This document shows positions 23,673-33,424 of a stretch of DNA of 64,000 nt, in pieces; position 1 is the stretch's first letter; each line of letters begins with the position of its first letter. Made by a program: the position numbers and the translations under genes. Origin of the DNA: Brassica napus (lineage: Eukaryota; Streptophyta; Magnoliopsida; Brassicales; Brassicaceae); assembly GCF_020379485.1 (NCBI RefSeq), contig NC_063439.1, forward strand, positions 23,994,098 through 24,058,097, in the 5' to 3' direction. The notes below the pieces were generated by a model, which was given only the letters and a program-made list of their open reading frames with translations, was not told the DNA's origin and searched no databases.

Positions 23673-24274
23673 ATATCAGATTCCAAACTTTTTTTTGTTA
23701 CTACATATTTAAACTTTTACATACTCTACGTTAAACCAATGACAATTCTGACTCAGGAAATCTCAAAAGCTCTTCATTTGTATGCATTCGATTCACTTAT
23801 CTTAAAACGCTGCGTCGAATCTATCTGAAATCCAATCAACACCACCTAAGGTCAAACAAGTTGTCATCAAAATGTACAGTGAATCTAATAATTCAGTTGC
23901 ATAATTTTGGGTAATCACGTTTCCAACTATCCAATAGCAAACAAAATCTCCTCTGTTTTAATTTCTTTTAAAAGGTTAAAGATTTTCTTACAGATCATTT
24001 ACCATTTGCATCGTCAGCAATCAGCTAGACAAAATCCTGAGGCTATTAATCTCCTTCACATCTCTCTTCCTTCTCCTCCAAAAAAAAAAATCTTTCTCTT
24101 CTTCAGAGAAAATCTGAATCTCCACTCCTAAAGGTTTCAACTTTGTACATCTCCGCTCTATTGAGCCTTCTGGGTCACACCATTTTCGATCAAAATCAAC
24201 TGGGTTTGAATCAAATTTCGGATTTTTTTTAATTCCTACTCGTCACTATTCTCCTCAAAGTTCTCTCCTTTAAG

Positions 24275-24348
24275 GTTCGTTTCGCTCTCTCACGCGTTCA
24301 AAGCTGTTGACTTTTTGCTTCTATTAATCAATTATTGACACCCTGCAG
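24275..24348 (+). other. probable 5'UTR intron of the AVT6A-like gene
   Basis: AAG|GTTCGT at 24272-24280 and CCCTGCAG at 24341-24348 are good donor and acceptor sites, giving a 74-base intron that ends 16 bases before the start codon. A pyrimidine-rich stretch with TTTTTGCTTCT precedes the acceptor. Confidence 0.5.
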
Positions 24349-24364
24349 TTTACCAAACACGAAG

Positions 24365-26290
24365 ATGACGATCAAAGACGTTACTCCGATTCCAAAGAGA
24401 AGCTCTCCTCCTTCCTCCTCCTCCTCAGACGACGTTGCTGCTCCGTTGCTGCCCAAATCTCACGGAGACGAAGTTGCTTACGATGAGTTCAACGGAGCTT
24501 CGTTCAGCGGCGCGGTTTTCAATCTCGCCACGACTATTATCGGTGCTGGTATCATGGCTTTGCCTGCTACGATGAAGATCCTCGGGCTTGTGCTTGGGAT
24601 TGCGATGATTGTTGTCATGGCGTTCTTGACCGATGCGTCGATTGAGTTCTTGCTTAGGTTTAGTAAGATTAAGAGGAGCAGGTCTTATGGTGGGCTGATG
24701 GGTGATTCTTTTGGGAAGCCTGGGAGGGTTTTGCTTCAGGTTGCTGTGTTGGTTAATAACATTGGTGTTTTGATTGTCTACATGATCATCATTGGTATTG
24801 TTAATCAAACCATCTCCTAGTCTGATGAATAATCTTGCTGCTTTTGTGTTGAATGTTGATTTTATCTTGTTGTTGTTGTTGAAGGTGATGTGTTGGCTGG
24901 AAAGACGGAGGATGGGACTCATCATTATGGTGTGCTTGAAGGATGGTTTGGTCACCATTGGTGGAACGGGAGAGCTGCTATTCTTCTCATTACTACTCTT
25001 GGTGTGTTTGCTCCTTTGGCTTGCTTCAAGCGAATTGGTTAGTGTTTCGGTTCTAACCACAAGCATTGCTTGATTTTTGCAATGATTGTTTTGCATTTCG
25101 TGTCGTCCTGGACTAAGTAACATCCCGGTTTGTGGTATATGTTAAAAGGTTTAAGAGAATTGATTTTGCTATCTATGTCACCAAAGTGTACGTATTTTTT
25201 CGAGCACACATACAGAGAGCACTCTATAACTAAGCGTGCTAACTCTCTTTAGTCTTTCAACACATACCACAAACCGGGATGTTACACTCTAGATCTTTAA
25301 GTTTACTTGATTCTGACATATGGTTTTATGCTTTTCTTTTGCAGATTCTTTGAGATTTACATCTGCTCTATCAGTGGCTCTCGCGGTCGTGTTTCTCGTC
25401 ATCACAGCGGGGATTTCGATCATGAAGTTGATCAGTGGTGGCGTGGCGATGCCGAGATTGCTACCGGATGTTAGTGACTTAACATCCTTCTGGAATCTCT
25501 TCACTGTTGTACCTGTTCTTGTCACCGCGTTCATTTGCCATTACAATGGTATGTCCCCTGTTCTTACTTGATTTGAAGAATGTACAAAAACTCATGTTCT
25601 TGGTTTTGTTTCAGTTCACAGCATACAGAACGAGCTTGACGACCCTGCTCAGATAAGACCTGTAGTCCGATCAGCTCTCATGCTCTGCTCATCAGTCTAC
25701 ATAATGACAAGCATTTTCGGGTTCCTCTTGTTTGGTGACGATACTCTTGATGATGTCCTTGCAAACTTTGACACAGATCTCGGCATCCCTCTTGGTTCTG
25801 TCCTTAACGATGCGGTTCGAGTCAGCTATGCGCTTCATCTTATGCTGGTGTTCCCCATTGTTTTCTACCCGTTGAGGATTAACATTGACGGCCTCTTGTT
25901 CCCTTCTGCTCGACCATTGACTACCTCAAATGTAAGGTTCGGTTGCCTCACTGCAGGTCTCATCTCTGTAGTCTTCTTGGGTGCAAACTTCATCCCAAGC
26001 ATTTGGGATGCTTTCCAGTTCACTGGTGCAACTGCTGCTGTTTGTCTCGGCTTTATCTTCCCAGCTTCTATTATACTAAAGTAAGTTCATCATCTTCACC
26101 TCTTAGTTAAGCTGATTTGGTAGCTTATTTTCGATCTTTGTTGTGTTCTTGCAGGGATCGTCATGGCAGAGCAACAAGCAGGGACACGACATTAGCTGTT
26201 TTCATGATTGTTCTTGCGGTGTTGTCGAATGCAATCGCTATTTACAGCGATGCTTATGCGTTGTTCAAGAAGAACGCACCTCGTGAGTAA
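24365..26290 (+). CDS. AVT6A: AVT6-type vacuolar/endomembrane amino-acid transporter
   Basis: Five coding exons (24365-24794, 24885-25037, 25345-25548, 25615-26080, 26155-26290), all with GT-AG borders, encode 462 residues. The protein belongs to the amino acid/auxin permease family (PF01490, SLC38-like) with about 11 membrane segments. The first segment carries the signature TTIIGAGIMALPATM at about residues 56-70, and the soluble N-terminus has APLLPKS, a possible acidic-dileucine sorting signal. AVT6 proteins are thought to export amino acids, including acidic ones, from the vacuole or other endomembranes; the substrate is not readable from sequence. The ATG at 24365 is preferred; ten upstream codons open only from a TTG inside the 5'UTR. 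Intron 2 carries a 169-bp MITE. Sequence and position fit At3g30390 (from memory). Confidence 0.92.
25117..25285. mobile_element. MITE with long terminal inverted repeats inside intron 2 of the transporter gene
   Basis: The ends are inverted copies: GTAACATCCCGGTTTGTGGT on the left and its exact complement on the right, matching at 26 of 27 bases when extended. The 169-bp element has no coding capacity. Without it intron 2 would be 138 bases. No convincing target duplication is visible, so the superfamily is not assigned. As RNA it would form a strong 27-bp stem. Confidence 0.8.
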
Positions 26291-26876
26291 ATGTGCAATT
26301 TTTGGTGTGTTCTTGGATTAAAGAAACCAAAGCGTTTATTCATCTTCTCTACTTGTGTAAAATAATAGTAATAATCAAGAAGACGAGACTTATCTTCTCT
26401 ATGTGGTTGTACCATTGTTGTTTTAAAGAGGACTTTTGATTGCTTCTGGTTTGTACCAGCATGAGTGTTGCTTGTAGAAGCTATGTATACAAAATGCAAA
26501 AGTAATGAAGATACCTGTTTGGTCTGTAATATTCTGTTCTGCTATATTAGTGTTTATAATAGTGACCAGATCAAGCTATTTGTATTCAGTAGATCCATCA
26601 ATCATTCACATGTGACTTGTTTAATTCAAAAACACAAGGGGACTAAGTGTTAAAAGAGAACAAACCAAATATCAAACAATTAAAATTACATGTTTTGGAT
26701 GCATGTGTATGTTCATCAGTTTATGTCTCTTCTACCAATTCATTTAGCTGTTGCTGTAGGCTTGAAACAATCTATGTTGCATAACCCTACTGATCTTATC
26801 ATCCCCCCAAACCTGTCATCACCATCATTATCATTATCATGAACATCAATTCATACAATTTTGAGATTTAATTTCT
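26291..26876. other. intergenic region between convergent genes
   Basis: Contains the two 3' untranslated regions of the AVT6A-like gene (+) and the hydrolase gene (-). No gene seen. Confidence 0.6.
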
Positions 26877-28603
26877 TTACCTGTCAATACTTTTTCTCCC
26901 TTTCTCTGGTTGTATCTGTTGTTCTGTAGCATAACTTGGTTTTTCAGACCCATCAACACTTTTTCTCGTTCTTTCTCTCTTATCAACGCTAGCTCTCGCT
27001 ATATCCTTACTCTCTGTGCTACTCAGCTTAGGCATCTCTCTTTGATCAGTACTCGTTCTTGACTTCTCTCTTTGATCTATGCTTGGCCTTGAAGATTCTC
27101 TAACATCTGTACTGCTCCTCGCCTTCTCTGTCTGTGGCACAGTTCCACTTTGAATATGAGGTGACTTCTCAACCGCTGATACAAACTTCTTTAGATGCTT
27201 TATGTACTGAGGGTATAGCTCCAAGTCGCAGTGGTTTCCTCCTTTGATCCAAAGCGGTTCATACTTCTCCTTACAAAGATCGAATAGTTGCTTCCCATGA
27301 GACCAATTCACAACATCATCTGATGTTCCCTGTTACCAAAACGACTTTGTAAGAGAAAACAAAAAGCAAAATAGACACAGAGATGATGAAACTCACGTGA
27401 ACTACCAGAACCGGACATTTGACAAGAGATATCTTATCAATGTTCTGCAAATAGCAAAAACAAAATCAGAACTTATATGTAATGATCAAGAACGTTATGT
27501 TGATGAAAGTTTTCTAAACCTTATAAATGTCAAACCAGTAAGTTCGTTTGACAGGGTACATGACTCTAAGACCGGAAGCAATAGCACTGTGGAGCACAAC
27601 AGCTCTGAGGTTTGGTAACCGAGAAGCTAACTCTAAAGTCGGTCCGCTTCCTACTGATTGTCCATATAAAATAACGTCTTGTTCCTTGACACCATACTGC
27701 TCTTCCAAGCATCTATACACTGCTTCTATATCGTGGTACGTGTTCTGCTCACTAGGCTGGGGGAGAAACCAAAGTGAGAAAAAAAAACATACACAAAGGT
27801 AAACTGTAATAAAACACAAATTGATCATACCTTCCCTGAAGACCTTCCGTAACCTGAATAGTCATACCTGTATAAGTAACAAGAAACAACACAATCAAAA
27901 CAAATGTTCTAAAGGCGGCAAACAAATTGTTTCTCTTAAAGAATAATTTGCCTAAAAGCGGCAAATTAGTCATAAGAGAAACATTTTTTTCTAAATTGAT
28001 TTATCTAAAAATCGGTTTAGGCAGCAGCTTAATCCTCTACAAAAAAGCTTAATTAGCTATTTCTTGAATATTGATCAAAATATAAACAAATTAAGATTTT
28101 ATAAAATGGATCTCACTTTCTATATATGGTGTAAGAACTCAGATCCGTTAACATATTCACTCTCCATTACTAATTAACTCTCTATCAACAGCCATGTGCA
28201 GACACTAACTGAGAAAAACAGAGAACTTGTCCTAAACCGTGAGAGCAGCTTCCAAAAAACATGTCCTCCTAATTGCAAGAAAGAATTTTGATAATTACCC
28301 AATCAAGTTGACGCGGAGATGGAGGCTGAGCTCGGAGAAGAGCTCGAACAACTGGCCGAGATCAGCGGCGTTGCCGTGTGAATAGAGAAGCGTGAGCGAG
28401 GCTTTAGGGTTCTTAATATACGCCGCAACCACCTGATTCCCTCTCTTCGTCTTGAGCTTCAGCACTTCTACGTTCTCCTTCACGTTCTCTACACCCGTTA
28501 GCCTCAGCTTCCCAGTCTCCTCTGCTACCTCGACACCGTACGACGGCGGGTTTGGCGGGAAAAACGCAAACTTTGCAGCCATTGATGACGTCACCGCCCC
28601 CAT
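26877..28603 (-). CDS. alpha/beta hydrolase of the ABHD17 type (putative protein depalmitoylase)
   Basis: Five exons on the minus strand (28603-28299, 27867-27831, 27756-27520, 27444-27397, 27329-26877) encode 359 residues. The N-terminus [11 protein letters not shown], the strand [13 protein letters not shown] (oxyanion region) and the nucleophile elbow GQSVGSG with Ser148 mark the ABHD17 family. The remaining triad members are Asp213 or Asp214 (GTSDDVV) and His242 (GGNHCDLE). Animal ABHD17 enzymes remove palmitate from membrane proteins; plant members are mostly untested, so this role is inferred. After about residue 270 comes an unusual 80-90-residue tail built of loose 10-11-residue repeats ([30 protein letters not shown]), rich in R-x-S sites. 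The position fits At3g30380 (from memory). Confidence 0.9.
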
Positions 28604-29219
28604 TAATAAACCCTTTTTGAATCTCTGGAGATAGACGCAATTTGGGGGTAAAAAGAAACGAACTTTCCAGGAAAAGTCAGAGGTTTCCTCTGTTTTGAAT
28701 TCGACTTATATTGATCATGGCGAAACAGAGCAAAAGAGTATGATTTTTACAATTAAGTTTCTTTAGAAACAAAAAAACAAAAAAAAAACAAATTGAAAGT
28801 TTCAAACTTTGGTGTAGATTTGGTTGACTTGATGGATGATTTTTACAGTGAGAAAAACGACTAGAGAGAGAGAGAGAGAGAGTATAGGGGTTTGGGAATC
28901 TGAAGAAGAAGAAGAAAAAGGAAGATTGATAAATGCAGAGTTTTCACAGGGGAGAAAGAGGGAACCCCGGCGATGCGGAGGAGGAGGAGGAGAGGCAGCG
29001 ACACGTGTTTTATTAAATTCTTCCCTTTTCTCTGTAAATTATTAATTTATTTGAAAGTTTCTAATTCGTCGGTTCGTCATTAACGCTTCATTTATTATCA
29101 TTATATAGACTTAGCCCTTAAAAGCATACTACTAGATTATTTCACTTTTCTAATCTGGGATTTTGATTTATGTGGATTTTTTTTTTGAAGGAGAATATAT
29201 AAGAAAGTTTTGTTAAAAT
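28604..29219. promoter_or_regulatory. upstream region of the hydrolase gene
   Basis: Contains (AG)10 at 28863-28882, which reads (CT)10 toward the gene, plus GAA and GGA-rich stretches (28900-29000). CT-rich tracts of this kind are common in plant 5' leaders. No clear TATA box chosen. Confidence 0.4.
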
Positions 29220-29503
29220 GGGGGTGATTGGTTGGGTTGTAACTGTAGAAAATTTACTTTAGCATTTTGTCTGTAGGATTTTTGATTTAGCTTTAAGTGA
29301 TGTAGCTTTAAAATTTCCTACAGCTAAAAAAATAGAGCTTTAGAAAATAAGATATTTACAGCCATTTTTTGTGTGTTTTTGCTGTAACTTTAATTTTTTG
29401 GTTGTAGATTTAAAAACCAAGATAAAGCATGATTGGTAGTATTTAAGGTTGTAGATGAAAATTAAAGCTAAAGTCAGTTCTTACAGCCCAACCAATCACC
29501 CCC
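29220..29503. mobile_element. Tourist-like MITE (PIF/Harbinger type), 284 bp
   Basis: The left end starts GGGGGTGATTGGTTGGGTTG and the right end is its near-perfect complement (CAGCCCAACCAATCACCCCC). The trinucleotide AAT flanks both ends (29217-29219 and 29504-29506), fitting a 3-bp duplication. There is no coding sequence. The G-rich TGATTGGTTGGG end suggests PIF/Harbinger, although its target is usually TAA or TTA, so the superfamily is tentative. Confidence 0.75.
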
Positions 29504-29597
29504 AATATCTAGAGAGTTTTATGTATTTGAAATTACGACACGTGTCACTTTAGGAGATGTGTTGTCTTTAGATTTTTGCAAGAAGGGGAATGATAAT

Positions 29598-30112
29598 GAG
29601 AAAAATACTAAGATAACACCAAACCAAGTTTTTGTTCCCAAAATAGCAATCAAGGCTCAAAGTCACAAAAATAGGTTTCATTAAAGAGGTAAATATACAC
29701 TTATACCCCTTGGGTTAATTAATCCAAACTTTAAGGTTTAGAGTTAAGGGGTGGGGTTTTGGAATTAGGGTTTAAAATTTTATAAAAAATAAATATTAAA
29801 ATAAAAAATAAAAATTTTAAAAACAGTTTCAAAAAGTATTTTAAATTATAAAAAGAAAATTTGAAAAAAAAATAAAAAAAAATTTCAAAAAAAAATTATA
29901 AAAATTTCGAATCTGAAAACATATAATCTGAAACTATAAAAAAAAATTCTTTTTTTTTTATTTTTTTATTTATTTTTGTTTGTTTATTTAATTTTAAACC
30001 AAGGGTATTAGGGATATTTTACCCTTTAATGAATGTCATTTTTGTGACTTTCTCCTTCTAGTGCTATTTTTGAGATATAAACTTCAAAAAGTGCTATTAT
30101 TGACAATTGCCC
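29598..30112. mobile_element. Mutator-like MITE, 515 bp, with a 9-bp target duplication
   Basis: The element is flanked by AATGATAAT at 29589-29597 and 30113-30121. Its two ends are imperfect long inverted repeats: the left AAAATAGCAATC, AAAGTCACAAAAAT, CATTAAAG series recurs inverted on the right. The middle is A/T homopolymer-rich. A 9-bp duplication is the Mutator hallmark. A third AATGATAAT occurs by chance at about 30152, so the duplication is slightly less secure than it looks. Confidence 0.72.
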
Positions 30113-30121
30113 AATGATAAT

Positions 30122-31885
30122 TGTATTAACTATTAAGTTACAAAAAAAAGGAATGATAATTGTTAAATAAAAATCTATTTTGTCTTTGTCCTTTTTTTGG
30201 TTTTGTTGATCTAACACAAACGATAATTATTATTTGGTCTTCTTTCGTTTAGATAATGCGTATTTCTTTATTTATTTATTAAATGTCTTTCTTTGTCTCT
30301 GTCCCAACCAATAATAATATAAAATCAAAATCCAAAAATGATGCAATAATGATTTAAAGGAAAACTAAAGAAAAATAATTATTATTTTATTATCATAGTG
30401 CAGGACGATTATGATCAAATTATAAATACAAACTTTATAATTTAGTTTGAATTTAATACTATTGAGACGTTATTATTGTCCAGTGTTTTGATTAGTGGCA
30501 CGCACGAGAGAGAAGAAGGAGAATAACTTTCCGCAAGGGAGTGAATTAAATTTGAGTCAAACCGTACTATAAAAGTATATATCTGAATGAATGCTAAGAT
30601 CGCAGGGAAAAATATATATTGGGCTTATTATGGCAATTTATATCAATTTGTAAAACAAAAATGATGTGCTTCAGTGCTTGCGAGCATAGTGAACTCCAGA
30701 TGAGGCCCAAACCTAAGGCCCAAACAAACTCGAATCATTATGGATCAATGAGCTGCTTAATATACAGTAGCTCATCTCGTGTGGTCGATGCACTGCGAGT
30801 ATTTAAGATAAGTATCAGTTACCTTTTTCGTTGTTATGCATGACAATTCTTAAGACGAAATTTATACTCAAACAGAAGTAGTAGTTGTTTGAATGGTAAT
30901 TCCAAATAAGAAAGTATAACTAATCCCTTAAGCTCACAAATTTTGTCATAAATCTCAGTTGTAACATTAAAAAAAACATAAGGGATTGGTTCTATATAAT
31001 GATTCGGTTAAAAGAAAAATAGTATCATCACTAGTAATAAAACGAGGCTTCCAGAGAAACTAACACATATGAAGAGGGACCAGCTCGGGCAACACGCCGT
31101 TAGTTATAGTTTCGAAAAATATATATTAAAACTCTAAGCTATTTTAGTTGATTAAAGTTTGATTAGTTTAGCTAGGGTATAGTCTCCATAAGTAACTTTT
31201 AGTAAATCCATGTAAAGACACATTTACATGTTCCCAACTCTGGCACTTCATTTGATGCCTTCCTCGTGCCTTCTTACTTTTATCTTCGTTACTTTTATTT
31301 AAATCATCACGTCTTAACATGATCATTCACATGGACATATTCTGAAACATGTGCATATTTAACTAACGAGGCAAATAACAACTAGTTAAAAAAAAAAGAT
31401 GACAACACAAATTTCTCACTTCTTACACCATATATAAAGTTTTCTATTGCATTTCTATTTTGTGAGTTATATGTTTCCAACAATTAAAACCAATTTTAGG
31501 CAGAAAAAAACAATTAAAACCATTTTTTGCAAAATGGAATGAAAGGGTTTGAATTGTGATCCTTTTAAATTTCAGGGAAAACCTTTCATTTATCACACCA
31601 CGATAAGGTGGTTTCTTTATATCTTCGAGAGGCCAACATAAGATATATAAATGATTGATTAGTATAATAATATAGATGCACCTTTTTGTTATTACTAGAC
31701 GACATAAACCGTGCCCTTTTGACTCGGGTCTTCTTTACATCCATGAGATGAGAGACCAAAAAAAAAAAATTATAACTAATTTAATAGAAGCATCACTTCC
31801 CTCATATGTGTATCTTCTTCAAAAACAACAAGAGAGAAGGTTGAGAGATAGATAGAAAATTTGGAAGAATCTATCTTCGATAATC
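30122..31885. other. intergenic region and promoter of the RGF precursor gene
   Basis: AT-rich, no gene recognised. Short frames such as 30619-30843 (+) have no support. CT-poor upstream of the RGF gene; no element is clear enough to call. Confidence 0.5.
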
Positions 31886-32567
31886 ATGATGAGATTCACA
31901 ACCATAATACTATCCTTCCTTATAATCATTCAAGCCCTAGGAGAGGACCGTATCCTAGTCTATGCTCATGAAGGTGCCTTTACATAAAGATCCCTAGTTT
32001 TAACTTTTCTTAGCTACCTTACTCGTTTTTGCATAATTTTTGTCTTTTTTTCTGAATTGATTAGCCTAATATAAAAGCTAATAATAACTTCTTTTACATT
32101 ATATCTTTCGATTTGTTTTGATAGGAGGATATGCTGGTCAAAAGAGTCCTGATACATCGATACTACATCCGAAAGTATACGTTTGTTTTCATAATATAAT
32201 ACTCACATAATTTGTATGTTTCAAATGGAAGCAATCCATTATATCAATTTATACACCATTACAGGAATCGTATGACTTTGCCAACATTTCTGCACCGAGG
32301 AAACTAATGTACGGGAGAACAATGAGAAGTGCACTGGCTAGAGCCAAAAAAGAGCAAGTGAGGGCGATAAATAATGATGAATGGATTTCGAAAATGTCAG
32401 GTGGATCAAAACATTTGATGATGGAGAGAAAAGTAGGGTTTCATAAAAGAAGCAAGAGTTCTTCATTTAAATGGAAACCCAATAAGAAGAAAGCTTCTGG
32501 TCGATTTGTAGCTTTCTATGATGACTATCGTGGACCGGCAAGTCATCCTCCTAGACATAACCTATAA
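31886..32567 (+). CDS. RGF4: root meristem growth factor (RGF/GLV/CLEL) peptide precursor
   Basis: Three exons (31886-31973, 32125-32174, 32265-32567) encode a 146-residue precursor. It begins with a secretion signal (MMRFTTIILSFLIIIQALG), continues as a basic variable region, and ends with the conserved peptide DYRGPASHPPRHN at 133-145 followed by one Leu. The D-Y pair is the known tyrosine-sulfation signal of tyrosylprotein sulfotransferase, and the proline-rich core is the family's hydroxyproline site. Mature RGF peptides are secreted and sensed by RGFR/RGI receptor kinases to maintain root meristems and direct gravitropic growth through PLETHORA proteins. Two ATGs are adjacent (31886 and 31889) and either would serve. 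Order beside the UMAMIT gene fits RGF4, At3g30350 (from memory). Confidence 0.9.
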
Positions 32568-32587
32568 TTACAACAGCCAGAATATAT

Positions 32588-32741
32588 AGTTTGGTGTAAT
32601 ATTTGTAGCATTTGTATATTTTCTTTAGTTAGTCTTACGCTTATAAGCTTCGGTAATCATTTTAAGTTTGGTGTAATATTTGTAGCATTTGTATATTTTC
32701 TTTAGTTAATCTTACGCTTATAAGCTTCGGTAATCATTTTA
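32588..32741 (+). repeat. 77-bp tandem duplication in the 3'UTR of the RGF gene
   Basis: Copy 1 is 32588-32664 and copy 2 is 32665-32741, directly adjacent. They differ at one base (TTAGTTAG versus TTAGTTAA), so the duplication is young. It starts 21 bases after the stop codon and repeats TTGTATATTTT-type polyadenylation-like sequence. Confidence 0.88.
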
Positions 32742-33039
32742 AGTTTTGTACAAAGAACACTTTTTCTCAATCTTTATAAAAGCGAACTTTATTGTTATTC
32801 TAAAATCTACGGTAAAAAGTAGTGTGCATGTCTTCATTCTAGATATCTTTGCCGTTACTGCAGAAGGGCACAAGTCAAAAGAGGACCAGTTTATTGGCAG
32901 ATATTGACACCACTAAGGTTTGTCTTGTAAACCTTCTTTAAGACTATCATAGTTCACAGATTTCGTCTCTTCAGATAGATATTTCCTTTCCTGATATACC
33001 AAAAACGGCAAAATCAACACAAAATAACTAAAAAGAAAA

Positions 33040-33112
33040 CGCCCACCGTGGGGCTCGAACCCACGACCACAAGGTTAAGAGCCTTGCGCTCTACCAACTG
33101 AGCTAGACGGGC
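33040..33112 (-). tRNA. tRNA-Lys (anticodon CTT)
   Basis: The minus strand folds as a complete cloverleaf. The acceptor arms GCCCGTC and GGTGGGC pair (with two G-U type pairs), the D-arm is TAGCTCAGTTGGTAGAGC, the anticodon stem CAAGG/CCTTG holds the loop CTCTTAA with anticodon CTT, and the T-arm is GTGGG TTCGAGC CCCAC. The discriminator base is G at 33040, and TTTT follows as the Pol III terminator. No intron. Confidence 0.97.
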
Positions 33113-33424
33113 ATTTGACGATTTCTTATAGTTAAATCTATGATTTAACCTTTAATTAAACTATAATATAACGTTTTCATTGGCAAAAAGAACTGATCTA
33201 TCTTTTCTTTTCAGTAACTCGAAATCTGAAATCTGAACTTTGTACTTTTATTTCTGTATAACAGTTAGTGCTACATTTTTTTATTAACTATGATACATTT
33301 TTTACATACTAAGGTTTTTCTTGTATAAACCTTCTATTATACAGTTAGTGTTACATTTTTTAATATGATTTTCTATTATACTCAAGTCTTACAATTCATT
33401 GACAATACATATATTTTAAAGTAA

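Larger units (their letters stand above)
21093..24274. other. intergenic region with repeat remnants
   Basis: AT-rich DNA between the small gene and the AVT6A-like gene. It contains an 18-bp inverted repeat (21944/22023), a direct repeat ACTTCCTTTTAGAACTA at about 22036 and about 22071, and a possible 1-kb inverted-repeat element (about 22685-23672). A CT-rich leader for the transporter gene lies at about 24051-24080. Confidence 0.5.

Noticed and set aside
24425..25123. 232-codon minus-strand frame across the AVT6A-like gene
   Set aside because: Antisense shadow of exons 1 and 2, spanning an intron; no independent evidence.
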